Of a stretch of 64,000 bases of DNA, positions 1 through 12,300 are shown in pieces. Every line of letters begins with the position of its first letter. The stretch's first letter is position 1. Location of the stretch: positions 1,302,001-1,366,000 of the forward strand of contig JALECJ010000256.1 of NCBI GenBank assembly GCA_023515745.1. The letters run 5' to 3'. The stretch is from Amoeboaphelidium protococcarum (taxonomy: Eukaryota > Aphelidiomycota > Aphelidea). The notes under the pieces are model-generated. The model saw nothing but the letters and a program-made list of their open reading frames with translations. It was not told the DNA's origin and did no database searches. The translations under genes were made by a program, and so were the position numbers.

Positions 1-2135
1 GGAACAGCTTCCGCAAATCTTTACTTATCATTTTCGTAATGTCTTCTCAGACAATTCTTGATGGGCAAATAGCTGATATAATAGAAATTGCGCGCTCCCT
101 CGGATAAATCTGACATCTCTTCTGGTACTTCTAAATCCAATATCAAGTCCAATTTCTCAGCAGTTGTCTTCGCCTTCTTAATTGCTTAACGCTGAACTTC
201 CCAAGTTATATGACCACCACGCTTTTTCTTGATCGGGCGCTGTGCTACTTGCTACGCCTGATTTTAACGATTATCGACTCTCTAAGATGGTGGGTTGTTC
301 TCAGCGCCACCGTCATCATCATCCGAGTCATCTGCAAAAATATCCTACTGATTCCCCACGGCAGCCTCAACCACAGCATGCTGTATCTGAGCACTTGTCA
401 TCCTCTCATTGACAAATCTCTGAACTGCGGCGCGAATTAGAGGGCGGAGCGGTTCGGGTACTTGATCAATTAACTAGTTTAGATACTCTTGTGCAGTCTA
501 CGCCTTTTTATAACCAAAACAAGACTCCACTACAGAGCTTAGCGAGCCACGGCGGTTTACGGGAACGCTGCATTATTCCACCACAAATTTCTTAGCTACT
601 TGCAACAAGCTTCTAGTTTCGCCAACATTGATCAAGCCAGATGCTATATCCAAATCCTTACAAAAGATAGGAATCCATTTACTGATCACCCCTTCGGTAC
701 TTTATTAGTTTCTCTCAGCCAATGCCATCAGATAAGTTGCATCTCTTTTATACAGTGACGCATTCTGCATTGTGCGGTGTCTTGCTGAGCTGAAAATGTC
801 CACATCTGCGCCACCACCCCAGACAGCAAGAAGGTATCCTGTCTTTCTGTTTGAATGCGACCCAAACTTGGACTGTCTATCCAATATCTTCAAACAAGTT
901 GCCTTGAATTTATTGTGATAAGTTTAATAAGGAACTTTGTCATCACCAATACCCCCTCCTCTTGACAAAGCCGCCTTTGATGGAAATATATAGCCATCAC
1001 TCAAGTCTGCTAAGTAAATAAAGGCCAGCAAATGACGAATTGGGCAAAGCTCCGGAACAGTGTCATCAGACCACAAGGTGAGAGGCACGGGCTGATTGTC
1101 TGTTTTCCCCTTAATATTGAAAGCCAGTCCAACGAGTTCACCAGAAGGACTGAAAGAGGTCAACTCCCAATTAATAGCATTAATCCCATCTTCACTAGAA
1201 AATTTCAAGTCAGTCAGTTCTGAGTTACGGAGAAACAGTTTGCAACCAACCAGAGTCATCACGTAAAACATAAGGTCGTACAAATTGTTTTTAGAGATGC
1301 AATAATTTCTGAGTTTGATCAACTCCCACGGCGTCAATGCCGAGTCACCGCGCACTACGTGACTAGCTTGATCTTTAAAAACACGCTAGAAAACATTCTA
1401 CAACTTTGTACAGTCCCTTGGATTGCCTTTGCGCCATAGCTGAATTGCAGGACGGTGAACATCACAGCCAGTATACTAACCTTTCTGATTTTCAAGGACA
1501 CACTCCTGGCATACATCTTGATACTGACCATTTTGATTACGAGCAGCATGTACGGCACCTACCGCAGAAATGAATTAGTTCAGATTCACAGGAGACTTCC
1601 AACCTCCCTGGACCAATACTGGACGTCCAAAAACGTCTTTCACAACTCTCCCATCAATATCAGTCAACTCCAAGCCTGGCTATCTAGATTTAAAGTAGAC
1701 AAAAGATGCAATAGTGTTGATACTCATTGATGGGCAAAAGCGAGTCGGAGCTCTATCGTGTACCATGTGGAGGCTCTCATAGTCACCAATCAGACTGCAG
1801 AAATAACGCAAACCTACAGAGCATTATGAAACAGCAGATATAGCTGTAGCGGATATACTTAACATACCTTTATAATGTTTTGCATAGCTTTTCAAAGAAT
1901 TATCAGCCAGTACTCGATTGCCAGTCAATTCACCTTCTTCATCTGCTAGTTGTAGATTGATACGAGCCAGAGTTGTTTCAACTCCCTAGTCAGCCAGTAT
2001 CTGAACCTCCGCAGGTATTCTGTACACCTCGGCGTTCTCCTCAACAGCCCTTTGAATAGCTCTCACATACTGCTCCTCCATATTCTCAGTCTCTGAATCC
2101 GTACCATCTTCAGGCTCTTCACGGCGAGTGTTCAT
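1..2135 (-). CDS. Crypton-like tyrosine recombinase (partial, runs off left edge)
   Basis: Site-specific DNA recombinase of the tyrosine recombinase superfamily, most like the eukaryotic cryptons (inference from its catalytic core and lack of other transposon domains). Translation with TAA/TAG = Gln gives at least 693 residues in two exons, 2135-1868 and 1813-1, still open at base 1. Catalytic residues can be read in order: Arg at about 285 (FLRNSELTDLKF), His409-x-x-Arg412 (HSNRKTGYLL), His435 (SARHRT) and the nucleophile Tyr444 (NASLYKRDA). The N-terminal part (SYAKHYK to about 170) looks like a core-binding domain. A small Cys/His cluster (CQECV.. GCDVH) lies near 220. The C-terminal 250 residues are acidic then basic, with many UAR glutamines, and may bind DNA. 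No frameshift or in-frame TGA was seen, so the gene looks intact and is written in the host code. A domesticated recombinase is the main alternative. Confidence 0.8.
1814..1867 (-). other. Spliceosomal intron in the recombinase gene (54 nt)
   Basis: The minus strand reads GTATGT at the 5' end and CTGTAG at the 3' end. Removal joins KHYK to GLRYFCSLIGDYE, giving a continuous core-binding domain. The intron length is a multiple of three and contains no TGA in the coding frame, so retention would simply add 18 residues. The splice call therefore rests on the boundary motifs and on the better-looking joined protein. Confidence 0.6.
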
Positions 2136-4281
2136 GCAGTGTTAGTAGTTGGTTGGTTTGTTGGTTGGATGTTGGTTGAGTTTGGTTTGAACGCGGTTGG
2201 GAAAAAATTCTCTCGTTTTATTTGTTTTAATTAGATAGATAATATAGCGTTACGTGCCGTGATATGTATCCATGTGGGTTAAGCGATCACTCGTACACTT
2301 TAAAAAAAGCTCCGGCGATCTTTTCATCGGGGTACCCACATATCCCCGTAGTAGCGACTGCAATCTTCGAATTGTTCCAACGACGTAATAAAGCCCATAA
2401 TCCAACCTGATATTACAACAGGACACCACCACCTTAACCTTGACCAGTTTAGCCTGACACCATGCCTAAACTCATTGCATAAGCCTTTCAACATCTGCAG
2501 TACCAATGAGCGCCTCCATAGCAGTACTAAGCACGGCAGCCGTCCACCATTTACCCAATTTAATCAGACGCAAAGGAAATCACAGTATGATGCAACAATA
2601 ATGACTCTCAAACGTAATACTTCTTGATATAGAGACTAAAAATTTAATTACAGCGCGATAGTATTTCAGCAAGATATGCACCCAGACATCACACATTGCA
2701 AGCAAATAATCTACTCCGCCAAGTCAACCGCAACCAAAAGCTTCTTCTTTAAAACAAGTCCATGAACAATGCAAGCTCCATTAGAGTGACAATATATGAA
2801 TGACCAGCGCCAAGACTGCAACAGTTTCATTAGAGGCGAACCCAAAACGGACAGTAGATGCAACTTTCTATTATTGAACAATATTACAATTTCTGCAATT
2901 TCTTATCAAGAAGAGAAGTAAGGCGTCAACTTGCATCATTTTAACAGGACTGATTCAATCACTAACACTATCGTATCAGACCACGTCATGATGCGTCATT
3001 GATATCCGAGTTTCTGATTAACTCGGCACACACGGACTGCAATCGCAAATATCATCATGAAACGCTCTAGTCTAGAATCTTGACTTTGCAGGTATGGATA
3101 GCGCACGTTTTTGACTTGGATACATAATAAGACAAATAGTGCTACAGATGTAGAATCAGTATTATACCAGTGACATTAAAGTGACGCGACAAGTCATCAA
3201 TCAATGAGACTTTAACCTTCATATTTAGCAGAGTAATAATCAAACAAGGTGAGTTACTAGTTAAAGGAAAGACACGGGTTCAGAGAGAATATCTCGATTT
3301 AAGACCAGTTTCAATGGATACCATTTATACTGCAACGCTACAAATCATTTCAAAATAGTTGTGAAACAAGCGAACCATCATCTTGTGATCTACTACAGAA
3401 AATTTTCAAAAAAACTTTGAAGTGCACGAACGAGAGATCGGCCCTTTTTTGATAGTATCTAATGAAGAAATTGCGTAGAAGTGAAGGATAAGTGATGCAA
3501 CCAAGTGTCGCTGTGATGGAGTGGCTTTTCTGATTGGCCATAAAACCGGAATAAGTAACCGAACTCGTCCAATCAATCTCAATGAATATTTTGGTGTAAG
3601 TAACCCAAGCTAGATTTGTATTTACATCGAAATGAAATTCGTGCCTAGAATCTATGTGATTATTTGATAAGGATATTGACTTTGTGCTTTTTCAATCAGA
3701 CGGCGTTTGTTAGACGGTGGTTCATTAGGCAACTGACTAGTGAGGACACCTGAAGGATGACTATCCTAAGAAGCCAACTGGCCCAACGGAAAACAACTGT
3801 ATCCAAAATAACTACTGTTATTAATCATATTTTAATATTTCAAGCTGTCAATGTCAAAGTCCATTTTTCTTTGGAGAAGAGGCGACGATCAGGCGCTTTC
3901 GCGTTTCACTCAACTCATCGTGACTACGTCAGCTACAGTGAGTTCTAACAGCGTTAGTTGACTTGCTTTAGATTATCATAACTTTATCGCTTACTTTACG
4001 ATGTCATCATCTCTATAGTCTGCATTTATCAAAGCGGTCCCGCGTTACATTCGGCAATGTTGTAGCTTATCGCGTAAAGTTACATGCTGCGATCACAGGT
4101 GCTTCGTTACGCAATCTTAATGGCTGTCACAACTTTAGTGTAACATTAAGTGGTATCATGAGATCTGATAAACTTGGGATGAATGACTACCTGATATTTC
4201 TTCTTTATTTTAAACACATAGTCGTTGATATAATTATATAGTCTTAATCACGTTTATATAAAATAGAATATTTATTAAAAA
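2136..4281. other. Intergenic stretch of 2.1 kb without a convincing gene
   Basis: Frequent TGA in all frames of both strands, even with TAA/TAG read as Gln. Base composition is AT-rich. Next to the recombinase start (2144-2200) is a TTGG-rich tract. Two weak open frames (3757-4161 plus, and about 3350-3690 minus) are discussed under rejected items. The region could include the far end of the recombinase element, but I see no clear terminal repeats. Confidence 0.5.
2144..2200 (+). repeat. TTGG-rich imperfect repeat tract
   Basis: About 55 bases made largely of GTTGG and TTGG units separated by T or TTTG, ending in GGTTGGG. It lies directly upstream of the recombinase start codon, whose sense strand is the C-rich complement. 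The GG runs could form a two-tier G-quadruplex or be part of a promoter or element end. Function unknown. Confidence 0.5.
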
Positions 4282-5322
4282 ATGTAGTATCGTAAAATTG
4301 CCTCCCTGTGCGCGTCTCTGCTTGTCAGTATGAGCGCGATCAATGCCGTTGATTATGATGCTGATGGTTGCGAAATTGTTTATGTTCATGCACCTGCTTG
4401 TGAAGCTCCTGGTTATCAAGCTGGTGGTAGTCCTTCTCCTTCTGGTTCGCCTTCTGGCAGCGGTGGTAAAGCGTCTCCGTCTACCAACGCGCCTGCATAT
4501 GGTAAAGGCCCATAGCCTGCTCCAGCTAATGCGCCAGCCTATGGTGGAAGTCCTTCCCCTGCTCCTGCTGGATCCAATGCTCCTGCTTATGGTGGCGGTC
4601 CATCGCCTGCTCCGGCTGGGTCTAATACTCCTGCATACGGTGGCAACGCAACTGCTCCATCACCAGGAAAAGGGGCCAATCCATCCGCTCCTGCTCCAAC
4701 TACTAATAAGCCAGCTTATGGTCCAGGCGGTCTTATGTCTTATCCACCTGGTGCTTGGGGCAAGACTGCTCACGCGACGCCTACCGACTCTGACAATGTT
4801 CATTGGATCGGTAATGAGTAATGCTACCTGGAGCCTCTCCCAGCTGAGACTAACAAGGTCAAGACTTCTCAGACTTGGTACACTCATCAACCAGAAAGCG
4901 GCGAAGTGCTGTACACTGATTGCGGCTTCAAGAGTGGCAAGATTAATGGTATGACCGTGGCAGCTACTGGAAATAACTATTACAAGAAGAATTACGCTAA
5001 TACTTGTTGGGAGTACACTCCACTGGGTCGCATCAATTAGGATAACTACCAACCGGGCAATTATGGTAAGCCGCAGATTTTGCCTGACTTGACTCCACAC
5101 TTGGAGAAGCTGGGCACACTGCTCGTTGTCATTGGCGATGAGTGCAGTGACCAGAACTAATGGTGTGGATTCGATGATGGAGCCTCTGATGTGAATGGTG
5201 TTGAAAGTAACATGCATCTTGATCTGCAGACTGACAGCTTGCCTCAGGAATGGCTCGATTTCAGACAGAAGTTTGGCTACAATCTGTACGGTGAAGCCAC
5301 CATGGTCCCTTGTCCAAAGTGA
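4282..5322 (+). CDS. Secreted expansin-like protein with Pro/Gly/Ser/Ala-rich N-terminal repeats
   Basis: 346 residues. The start at 4282 (ATG TAG TAT CGT) is chosen because it gives a signal peptide, MQYRKIASLCASLLVSMSA, which is lost if the next ATG (4330) is used. After the mature N-terminus comes a low-complexity linker (about residues 45-155) of degenerate units such as NAPAYGGSPSPAP. The C-terminal 180 residues carry Cys pairs and end with [16 protein letters not shown]...VPCPK. That end resembles the HFDLS...F...VPV.YRRVPC end of the expansin/RlpA-type double-psi beta-barrel domain (family knowledge; assignment by eye). Expansin-like proteins loosen or bind cell-wall polysaccharides outside the cell. 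The last 79 bp overlap the inferred 3' end of the opposite-strand FANCM gene. It ends in a double TGA. A different DPBB protein is possible. Confidence 0.65.
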
Positions 5323-8300
5323 TGATGGTCGCAATGTAATGCGTAACTGCTTTTTGATGAATAATGACAATAAAACTAAGCAATTTTTGATGATGAACAT
5401 ATTGGTTATTAATTTTCAATTTAGTCTAGTAGGCTTAGATCTACACCTTCCAACAAATCAATCACGTTCAAATCATTTAAGACTTCTGCAGGCTCTTCAA
5501 CTATAACTTTCTAACTGATCATAGAATTGGATATTGAATTCTTCCCAGACATGGGAGTGTTGGCTACACTTGAGGATATTATTCTTCGCTTCTTCTAGTT
5601 CACCTTATTATTAACGGCTTTATGACGAGGAATCTGAGGACTTTCAAACAAATCATGAACATCCACTATTTCACCACTGGTGTCATCATCAACGATGTCG
5701 ATAATATCATCATCATCGTCATCATCGCCGACTACAAATGAGCCCAAGTCATAGTCACTCGCTCCTTCCTTTAGCACGGGCCTCTGATGTACATACTTTT
5801 GTGACAATGAGATATCATCGTTAAACTTCATTCTGTACTGACCATGATGATGCAAAAACACACCGGGATGTGATTGTTCTTATGCGGATACTTCACTCTA
5901 GTCGTGATCTTCAACGACAAAATCAACCAATTCAAGATCCTAGGCCAGCATTTCATCCAGCTTATCCTCATCTTCATCTTCACTGGTATTCCTCACTCTT
6001 TTACGACTGCCGTAATTCACTTCTTCATCAGTATCTTCGGCATCAGTCAAGTCAGCCTCGTCAAAGACAAAGGTTCTCTTAGCAGTAATTTTTCTAGTCT
6101 CTTTGGGCTTTGTCCTAACATGAGACTATCTCCTATCTGGCGATGCATTAAAGTCTTAAACTGTTTAATTCTCAGATTACTAAACTGATACCATTGGATT
6201 ACTATCATAACTTTAAGACTTTTTAGGGATTACAACTAGTGAATCAGTACGAGCATAGGAGATTCCGATGACGGCATTTTCGATCGCCAACTTTATGTCA
6301 GACTAGTCACTGGCTGGGCAAGATGCTTAATGATGGCAGTTTGAAGTAGGTTCATGCTGAGGCAAGGTATGGTAAAGTGAGGAATAGTCTTTTACTATAG
6401 CAGGTCCTTAAAGAAGAATCTCTTGACATTCTTTCTCAGCGGGAACTGTATCTTCAAGGACTTGAGGAACCATAGGTATCGGTTCGGCTGAGATTACCTT
6501 AACACCAGATTCAATGACTTTTTACTCATTCTTAGCGAAATCTTCATCTTCATCATCGTCAGATATCAAATTAACAAACTGCACCTTTTATCGAGCAGTA
6601 TTAGGAGCAGCAGTTTCAGTCAAATCAGGCGTGCGAACAATAGACTTCTCTTTACTACTTTACTTGGTTGCTTTGCTCTTCTTTCCAGTATTAGTATTCG
6701 ATTTTACATCTTTAAGCTTCTCTACCGATTATTCTAACGAAATGGCATCTTCGTTTACGGCAACTTTTTTTGATTTCGCTTTGCTCTGCTACTTTTTATC
6801 AGAAGGAGGCTTCTAATTGGCAAAGTTATCGTCATATTATGCAAAGGAGAGAAGCTGTTCAGAACATACAGGCTGAGAGACCGCACTTGGTAAAACTCTG
6901 CACTCCTGTGGCCACATTGTAAAACACTTGTCTTGAGACATGATAGCTTGCTATACTTTCTTGTAAGAATTCTAGGTTTCCTTGTATTAATACTCTTCCT
7001 TCCCTTCGCTCAATAGCACCAGAATAGAACCATCCCGCTTCCTACCAGTTCTTCCCATCCTCTACAACATTCTGACTGGAGACGATTAAGTGTCATAACA
7101 TACAATCAGATCAACCTCACCAATATCTAGGCCTTCTTCTCCAATGCAAGTAGCAACAATGACATTATACTCACCATTCTGAAACTTTTTTATAACTTCC
7201 AATTGCTGCTTCTAAGTGTAACCTTTCACAGATTTATTAGACGATTGTCCGATAAAAGACACAGCTTTGATTGTGGGCTGATGTTTATTGAGCCTAGCCA
7301 CAATCTCATCCACGGCATCTCTATACTCACAAAACACCATGGCACGAGTGGAGACTGAAGATTACTGGTCCGATGAGGACTGACTATCTGATGAGGAGTA
7401 TTGACTGTCCATGAAATGCTATAGCATCCGGCTCTCCAACACGTCCAATTTCGGATGACCAACAAAAGTGGGCCGTTTAGTTATCTCTTCCATGAAGTTC
7501 ATCAGTCCGCGGAAATGAGGATTATTCATGAGCATCAATTTGGCTGGACCAGAAGTACTTTTTGGTCCACCACTATCTGCCAATACCTCCTTCAAATACT
7601 TGTAGAATGATAAGACTCCGTGCTTGGGCAGAAGTTCAAACGCATGATACAATGTCATAAGGGCAGTAAAGTCTCGGCGAATAAGATTTTTATCACGGTC
7701 ATTACCACGATTACCATTCATGTTGAATCGCTGTCTAGCCATAAGTATCTAATACTTGCCCACATTCATGGCATCTTTTTGATAGATAGCGCCCGCTCTA
7801 AACAAGCGACTAACAGCTGGCTATAAGATCTATTAACTAAATGTGTCGCGAACTTTGCAGATATCAGGACTAAGCTTCACCACCACTACATCTTTCCGCT
7901 TATTATAAATGTACTAAACTATATCTTTTGATTCCTCCGTTCTGATCTCAATCTAATGAATTTTGCAATTGTTAACAATAACTTGAACAGAGTCCACTAG
8001 CGATCCAGGAGTAGCCGATAGTGCAAGGATTCTAAACGCCTTGTGGCTCTGATAGACCTTTTCAATAACTTGACAATAAGCATAATTCCCGGTAGCTCTA
8101 TGAGCTTCATCAATAACGAGACATACAATCTATCTGGGATCACAGATGCCAGAATTCAAATCATTACTAAGAGACTGTGGTGTCATAAAAAAGACTCGTC
8201 TCTCTTGATACATCTTGGCTCTAGTGGCCGGTTGCATTGCCCCTGTGAGCTCAACCGTATCAGCCTGAGGAATCCCAGTAATCTGATAACAAGCTTTGAT

Positions 8301-8873
8301 CTACTACGCTACCAAAGGCTTTGTCGGTGCCAAGAAGAAGATTTTACTCTTTGGGAACCAGCGATAGTAGTTGAACATTAACACGGCGGCAATAAAAGTC
8401 TTGCCAAGGCCAGTGGGTAGACAGACCAAGGTATTGACAAACAGGGCCTTCTTGATAATACTGAACTAGTACTGCCTAACAGGATAATTGTTTGGATAAA
8501 TCCATGTCTTGACAGCATCCTGATCAATCTCATGGTGAGTTTCAACAGAGAAGTTTTGAGTGTTTACGCGCAAACTAGCGATACTAGACGGTCTTGAGAA
8601 GTTGACATTATTATTACCGTTATTATCAGGAACGTGCTTCAGTGAAAAATTGTTATCAAACAGAGTAGTCTGCTTATTATCTCGAATCTTGGTATTACTA
8701 GTAGAAGACTTTACAATACAACTAGATGAGGATGATGCTGTTGTTGTCTACTAACCTTGCCATAGTTGATGATTGTCCATCAGATTAGTAGTTATATTAG
8801 GCCCAGTGTCAACCACATTCTCAATATTATCCAATGCACACAGCAGTAAATCATCATCAATTTCAAACTCCAT
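5244..8873 (-). CDS. FANCM: FANCM/Mph1-type DNA helicase-translocase
   Basis: Superfamily 2 DNA translocase that remodels stalled replication forks and D-loops, nuclear. Up to 1209 residues from ATG at 8873. The family-specific entry [13 protein letters not shown] precedes motif [10 protein letters not shown] (about 154). It is followed by [15 protein letters not shown] (about 254), [22 protein letters not shown] and [12 protein letters not shown] (about 604). The human FANCM/yeast Mph1 match is strong across the helicase core, with the family insert between the two RecA-like lobes. The C-terminal 500 residues are acidic, low-complexity and lack a recognisable ERCC4 nuclease or HhH region, as in fungal Mph1. 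The 3' end is uncertain. The first in-frame TGA is at 5244-5246, inside the convergent expansin gene, but clustered TAA/TAG codons occur near 5405-5425 and could mark the true end or an unseen intron. The neighbour upstream, dynein, is divergent. Confidence 0.92.
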
Positions 8874-9305
8874 TTATATTATACTTTGATATAATAATAT
8901 TCAGTGAATGCAAGGGATTTAAGTTTCAATGAGGCAAGGTGCAATAAATAAAGTGAGACAAACCGCGTAAAGAAGAAGAAAGAAGAAATAATAAATGGAA
9001 ACTTCAGCCTGAAACAACTTCCTTTTAGTGAAACGAACGTCTCTGCAATAGAGCACGATGGAAGCGTTTTTAGACGAGAAATGCGTCTGCTGAATTCCGA
9101 GAGATTCAGTTCAGTTTCTTTGAGCAAACGCGTCGTCCTTTCCTTCTGACTCGAGCGCGTGCTCTTCATAGTCTTCTTCGTTCACCCTTTCTACCTAGAG
9201 TAATACTTCTTGATTGATTACACTGTATAAATTCTATTCAAGTTTCATCAACTATTATCAATAGAACTGAAGTGTTATCTATTCTATTAGATACAATATT
9301 GAGAT
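8874..9305. promoter_or_regulatory. Divergent intergenic region between FANCM and dynein genes
   Basis: 432 bases between two divergent start codons, so it must hold both promoters. AT-rich, with short purine/pyrimidine runs. A minus-strand frame here (8879-9169) is open by chance and is not supported. Confidence 0.5.
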
Positions 9306-12300
9306 ATGGAGGGTAAATTGAGAGAATATTTGGAGAATGCTGTGCCAAGTTTAATGGAGTGTGATCTTAAATTGTTACAGTTGGCGTTGAACTTGCCTGA
9401 TAATGGTAAGTTGTTTTAGAGTTTCTGCAGTGGTAGTGTGTCTACTCTTTACCTGCTGAGAGATCATAGTGGGGATGCTAGTGAGAGTGCGACTCTGCTG
9501 TTTTAGTCCGAGTTGACTTAGAGTCTGGGTAAGTGTTAAGGCGTTCTATGCGTGAACAAGTTGAATGGCTTATCTGACTTGGATCCTTCTTAGCCGCTGG
9601 TTAGTCAGCTATCGTCTTTCTATGTGCCAATGTTGGACTAGGCTTCTTTGTTTGGCTCATTGCACGGTACTGTGGTGAATGCATTGAGTCCATTATTGTA
9701 GGCGTTTGCCGGGCAGCAGGTGTCTGGTTCGGATGTGTCTGCCAACAAGTCGTCCATGATGTCTCGTTCAAATGCGAATAGTAAAGGTGATAATGCCGTC
9801 AATTTGGCGAGGCGTAAGTTGGCCGAGTTGGCTAATGCTCTGCTTAATCTGTAATAGAATGTTGATATTCAACATGTCTAGTTGAAGGTTAGTAGTGCTA
9901 GAGTTGTGGAGTACGTGCAAAAGTGCAGATAAAGTGGACAAAAGATTCAGGTGGAAGACTTTGCAGATGTAGCCACGGATTAGACTTTCATTAATCAACT
10001 ATAAAGTGATGTTAATTAATGGGTGATTGACATTTAGACAGTCACCAAGCTGGTTAGAGATTCTGCTGTTGTTAATGCTCTGTAAGAGGTGAATTTCTGG
10101 CAGCAGTTAGAGCGGGAACTCTTGGATATTGAGAAGCAACTGTAAAAGGATGAAGTTTTATTGGTGATGGATCTATTGAAATAAGCCAAAAGATTCCATG
10201 CCACTATCGGTTTTATCCAGGATACTGGGCTACAGGCTTGTCTTGATCAGGCGTAAAAGTATAATGTACTGCTGAAAGATTTTCCTGCTGCTGAAATGAT
10301 GAATGCCGACAGTATGGAGAAGCTGCGTGATGGAGTCATCCTGGTATTCTCCCACATGATTAAGAAGTTGAAGCTCAGTGGTTACCCGGTGGCTCGTGCA
10401 TTACAACTGGTGGATGTCGTAGCCAATGACTTTAATGACTTGGTAGTGAAGATTGTAACGAATCTCAAGTTGATGAATATGCCGTTTTCTGCATTCAAAT
10501 AGAATATGGATTTTCTGTTTGACCAGATTTTCACTGTATGGGATGAGTAGTGTAGAGAGTTTGTGACTGCTGCCAGAGATTTAATTCGTCGACGTGGTGA
10601 AAAGTTTATTCCAGTGAAGGTGAATGCGTAGCATGAGAGTTTAAAAGACCGTCTTGATTACATTCTGCAGTTTAGAACTAATCATCATTTGCTGGAGGAA
10701 ACTCTGGAGAAGATATACTAGTCTGAGTCTGCCGTTACCGTTCAAGATCTTGGGGAAGCTTATGGATTATTCAAGACTTTGGACATTTGTGACGTTTCAG
10801 ATGAAGGGACACAATTATGGAATGCCAACGAGAAGCTTTATATGGAGTAGGTTGACAAGATTGAATATGAGCTAATTGAGGATTTGAAGAATAAGTTGGA
10901 TCAATGTAAGAATTCAAATGAGATGTTTAGACTATTCAGTAAGTATAATACTCTCTTTGTGAGACCGAAAGTGCGTGCTGCGATTAAGGATTACCAGGTG
11001 CAACTGATTGGGAGTGTCAAGTTGGATATCCATCGTCTGCTTGATAAATTTTTGGCTGGTTATACAAAGAGCGAAACTTATTATTATGAGCGTCTAAGAC
11101 AAGCACCTCTGGCCAGTGGTGAAGTGATGTGGGTTAAGCAGCTGGAGAGATAGTTGAATCTGTATGTGAAGAAAATTGAGAGTGTCTTTGGACAAGGCTG
11201 GGAGACGTATGCTGATGGCTAGAAGTTAAATGAGGAGATTTAGAATTTTCGTTCTAAGCTCGGCACTTAGTAGTTGTATGATAACTGGCTTTAAAAAGTG
11301 TAGAATGCCGATTATGGATTTGGATCAAACTTGTTCAAAATTGTCAAAGATCGCAGCACCGATACTCTGTCGCTTGTATTGAATATTAACGTAGCTAAGT
11401 TGTCAATGTACAAAGATGTTTAGAATTTCGTGGCGATGGGCTTCTCTGTGCCTCATTCTGTTGTCAGTGCGGCCAAAGATTGTAGACTGATTTACCCTTA
11501 TGCTGTGAACTTGTAAGCGGCATTGTCATCTTTTACATCTAGTTTGCACAATGTGAGTTAAGCTGGGGGTAATTTGGGAGTTTTGGTGACTAAAGAAATT
11601 TAACTCATCTAATCATTGCTGCAGCAAGGCATTGACTATCGTTGGGAGTACTTTACGTTGCCTGCAACTGATGGACGCAGCGGGAAATATGGCCAGTTTG
11701 TTGCGGATATCAGTGACGGTGTTGGTAACTTGTAAAATAAGGTGGAGTTCTATTAGAATAAACATGATGCTATCGCTCAGGCTATTAAGGCTATAGAGAA
11801 ATGCGGAGATGATTTGGAGAGCAAAATTCCGAGTCTTATGGGATAAATTCAAGCTATAGTCGATTCTGTTAGAATGTCCGCTTAATCTTCCATTGTGCCT
11901 TGGCTTAATCATGTTAATACCTCAGTTGAAAGAGCTTTAGTTCTCAAGATGGAGCAGATAATTTAGTATTTGGGCGGCGTTCTGAGTGGGACAGAGCTGC
12001 CTGGCGATTTGTCTCGAAGTTTTATATCTATTGATCCAATTGTTGTTGATATCCGTTGCATGCTGAAAAAGATAAGCTCTACTATGGACTTTGGCGGTAT
12101 AATGCAGGTCGTCGTATAGTTAATTAGTGATAAATTTAACGTGATTTTCTCATTAAGTCCCTTAATCGAGACCTTGACCGATTATTGTCATCTTATTGGC
12201 TAAGTTCAGTCCCACTTAATAGATGAATTGTGGAAAGCTTTTGCCACCTCAATGGAGCGATGTCAAATTGCTATGGGTTCTGTCATTGTATATCAGAGTT

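Noticed and set aside
3350-3692. Minus-strand TGA-free frame of about 110 codons
   Set aside because: ATG only in its middle, no homology recognised, isolated in a non-coding stretch.
3757-4161. 134-codon plus-strand frame (MTILRSQLAQRK..., in-frame UAR allowed)
   Set aside because: No recognisable domain, uneven composition, and such a length is expected by chance when TGA is the only stop.
4660-5400. 246-residue minus-strand frame opposite the expansin-like gene
   Set aside because: A shadow of the repetitive plus-strand coding sequence; the plus strand has a signal peptide and a structured C-terminal domain.
8879-9169. 96-residue minus-strand frame between FANCM and dynein
   Set aside because: Simple Lys/Arg then Phe-rich composition, and it overlaps the FANCM start out of frame.
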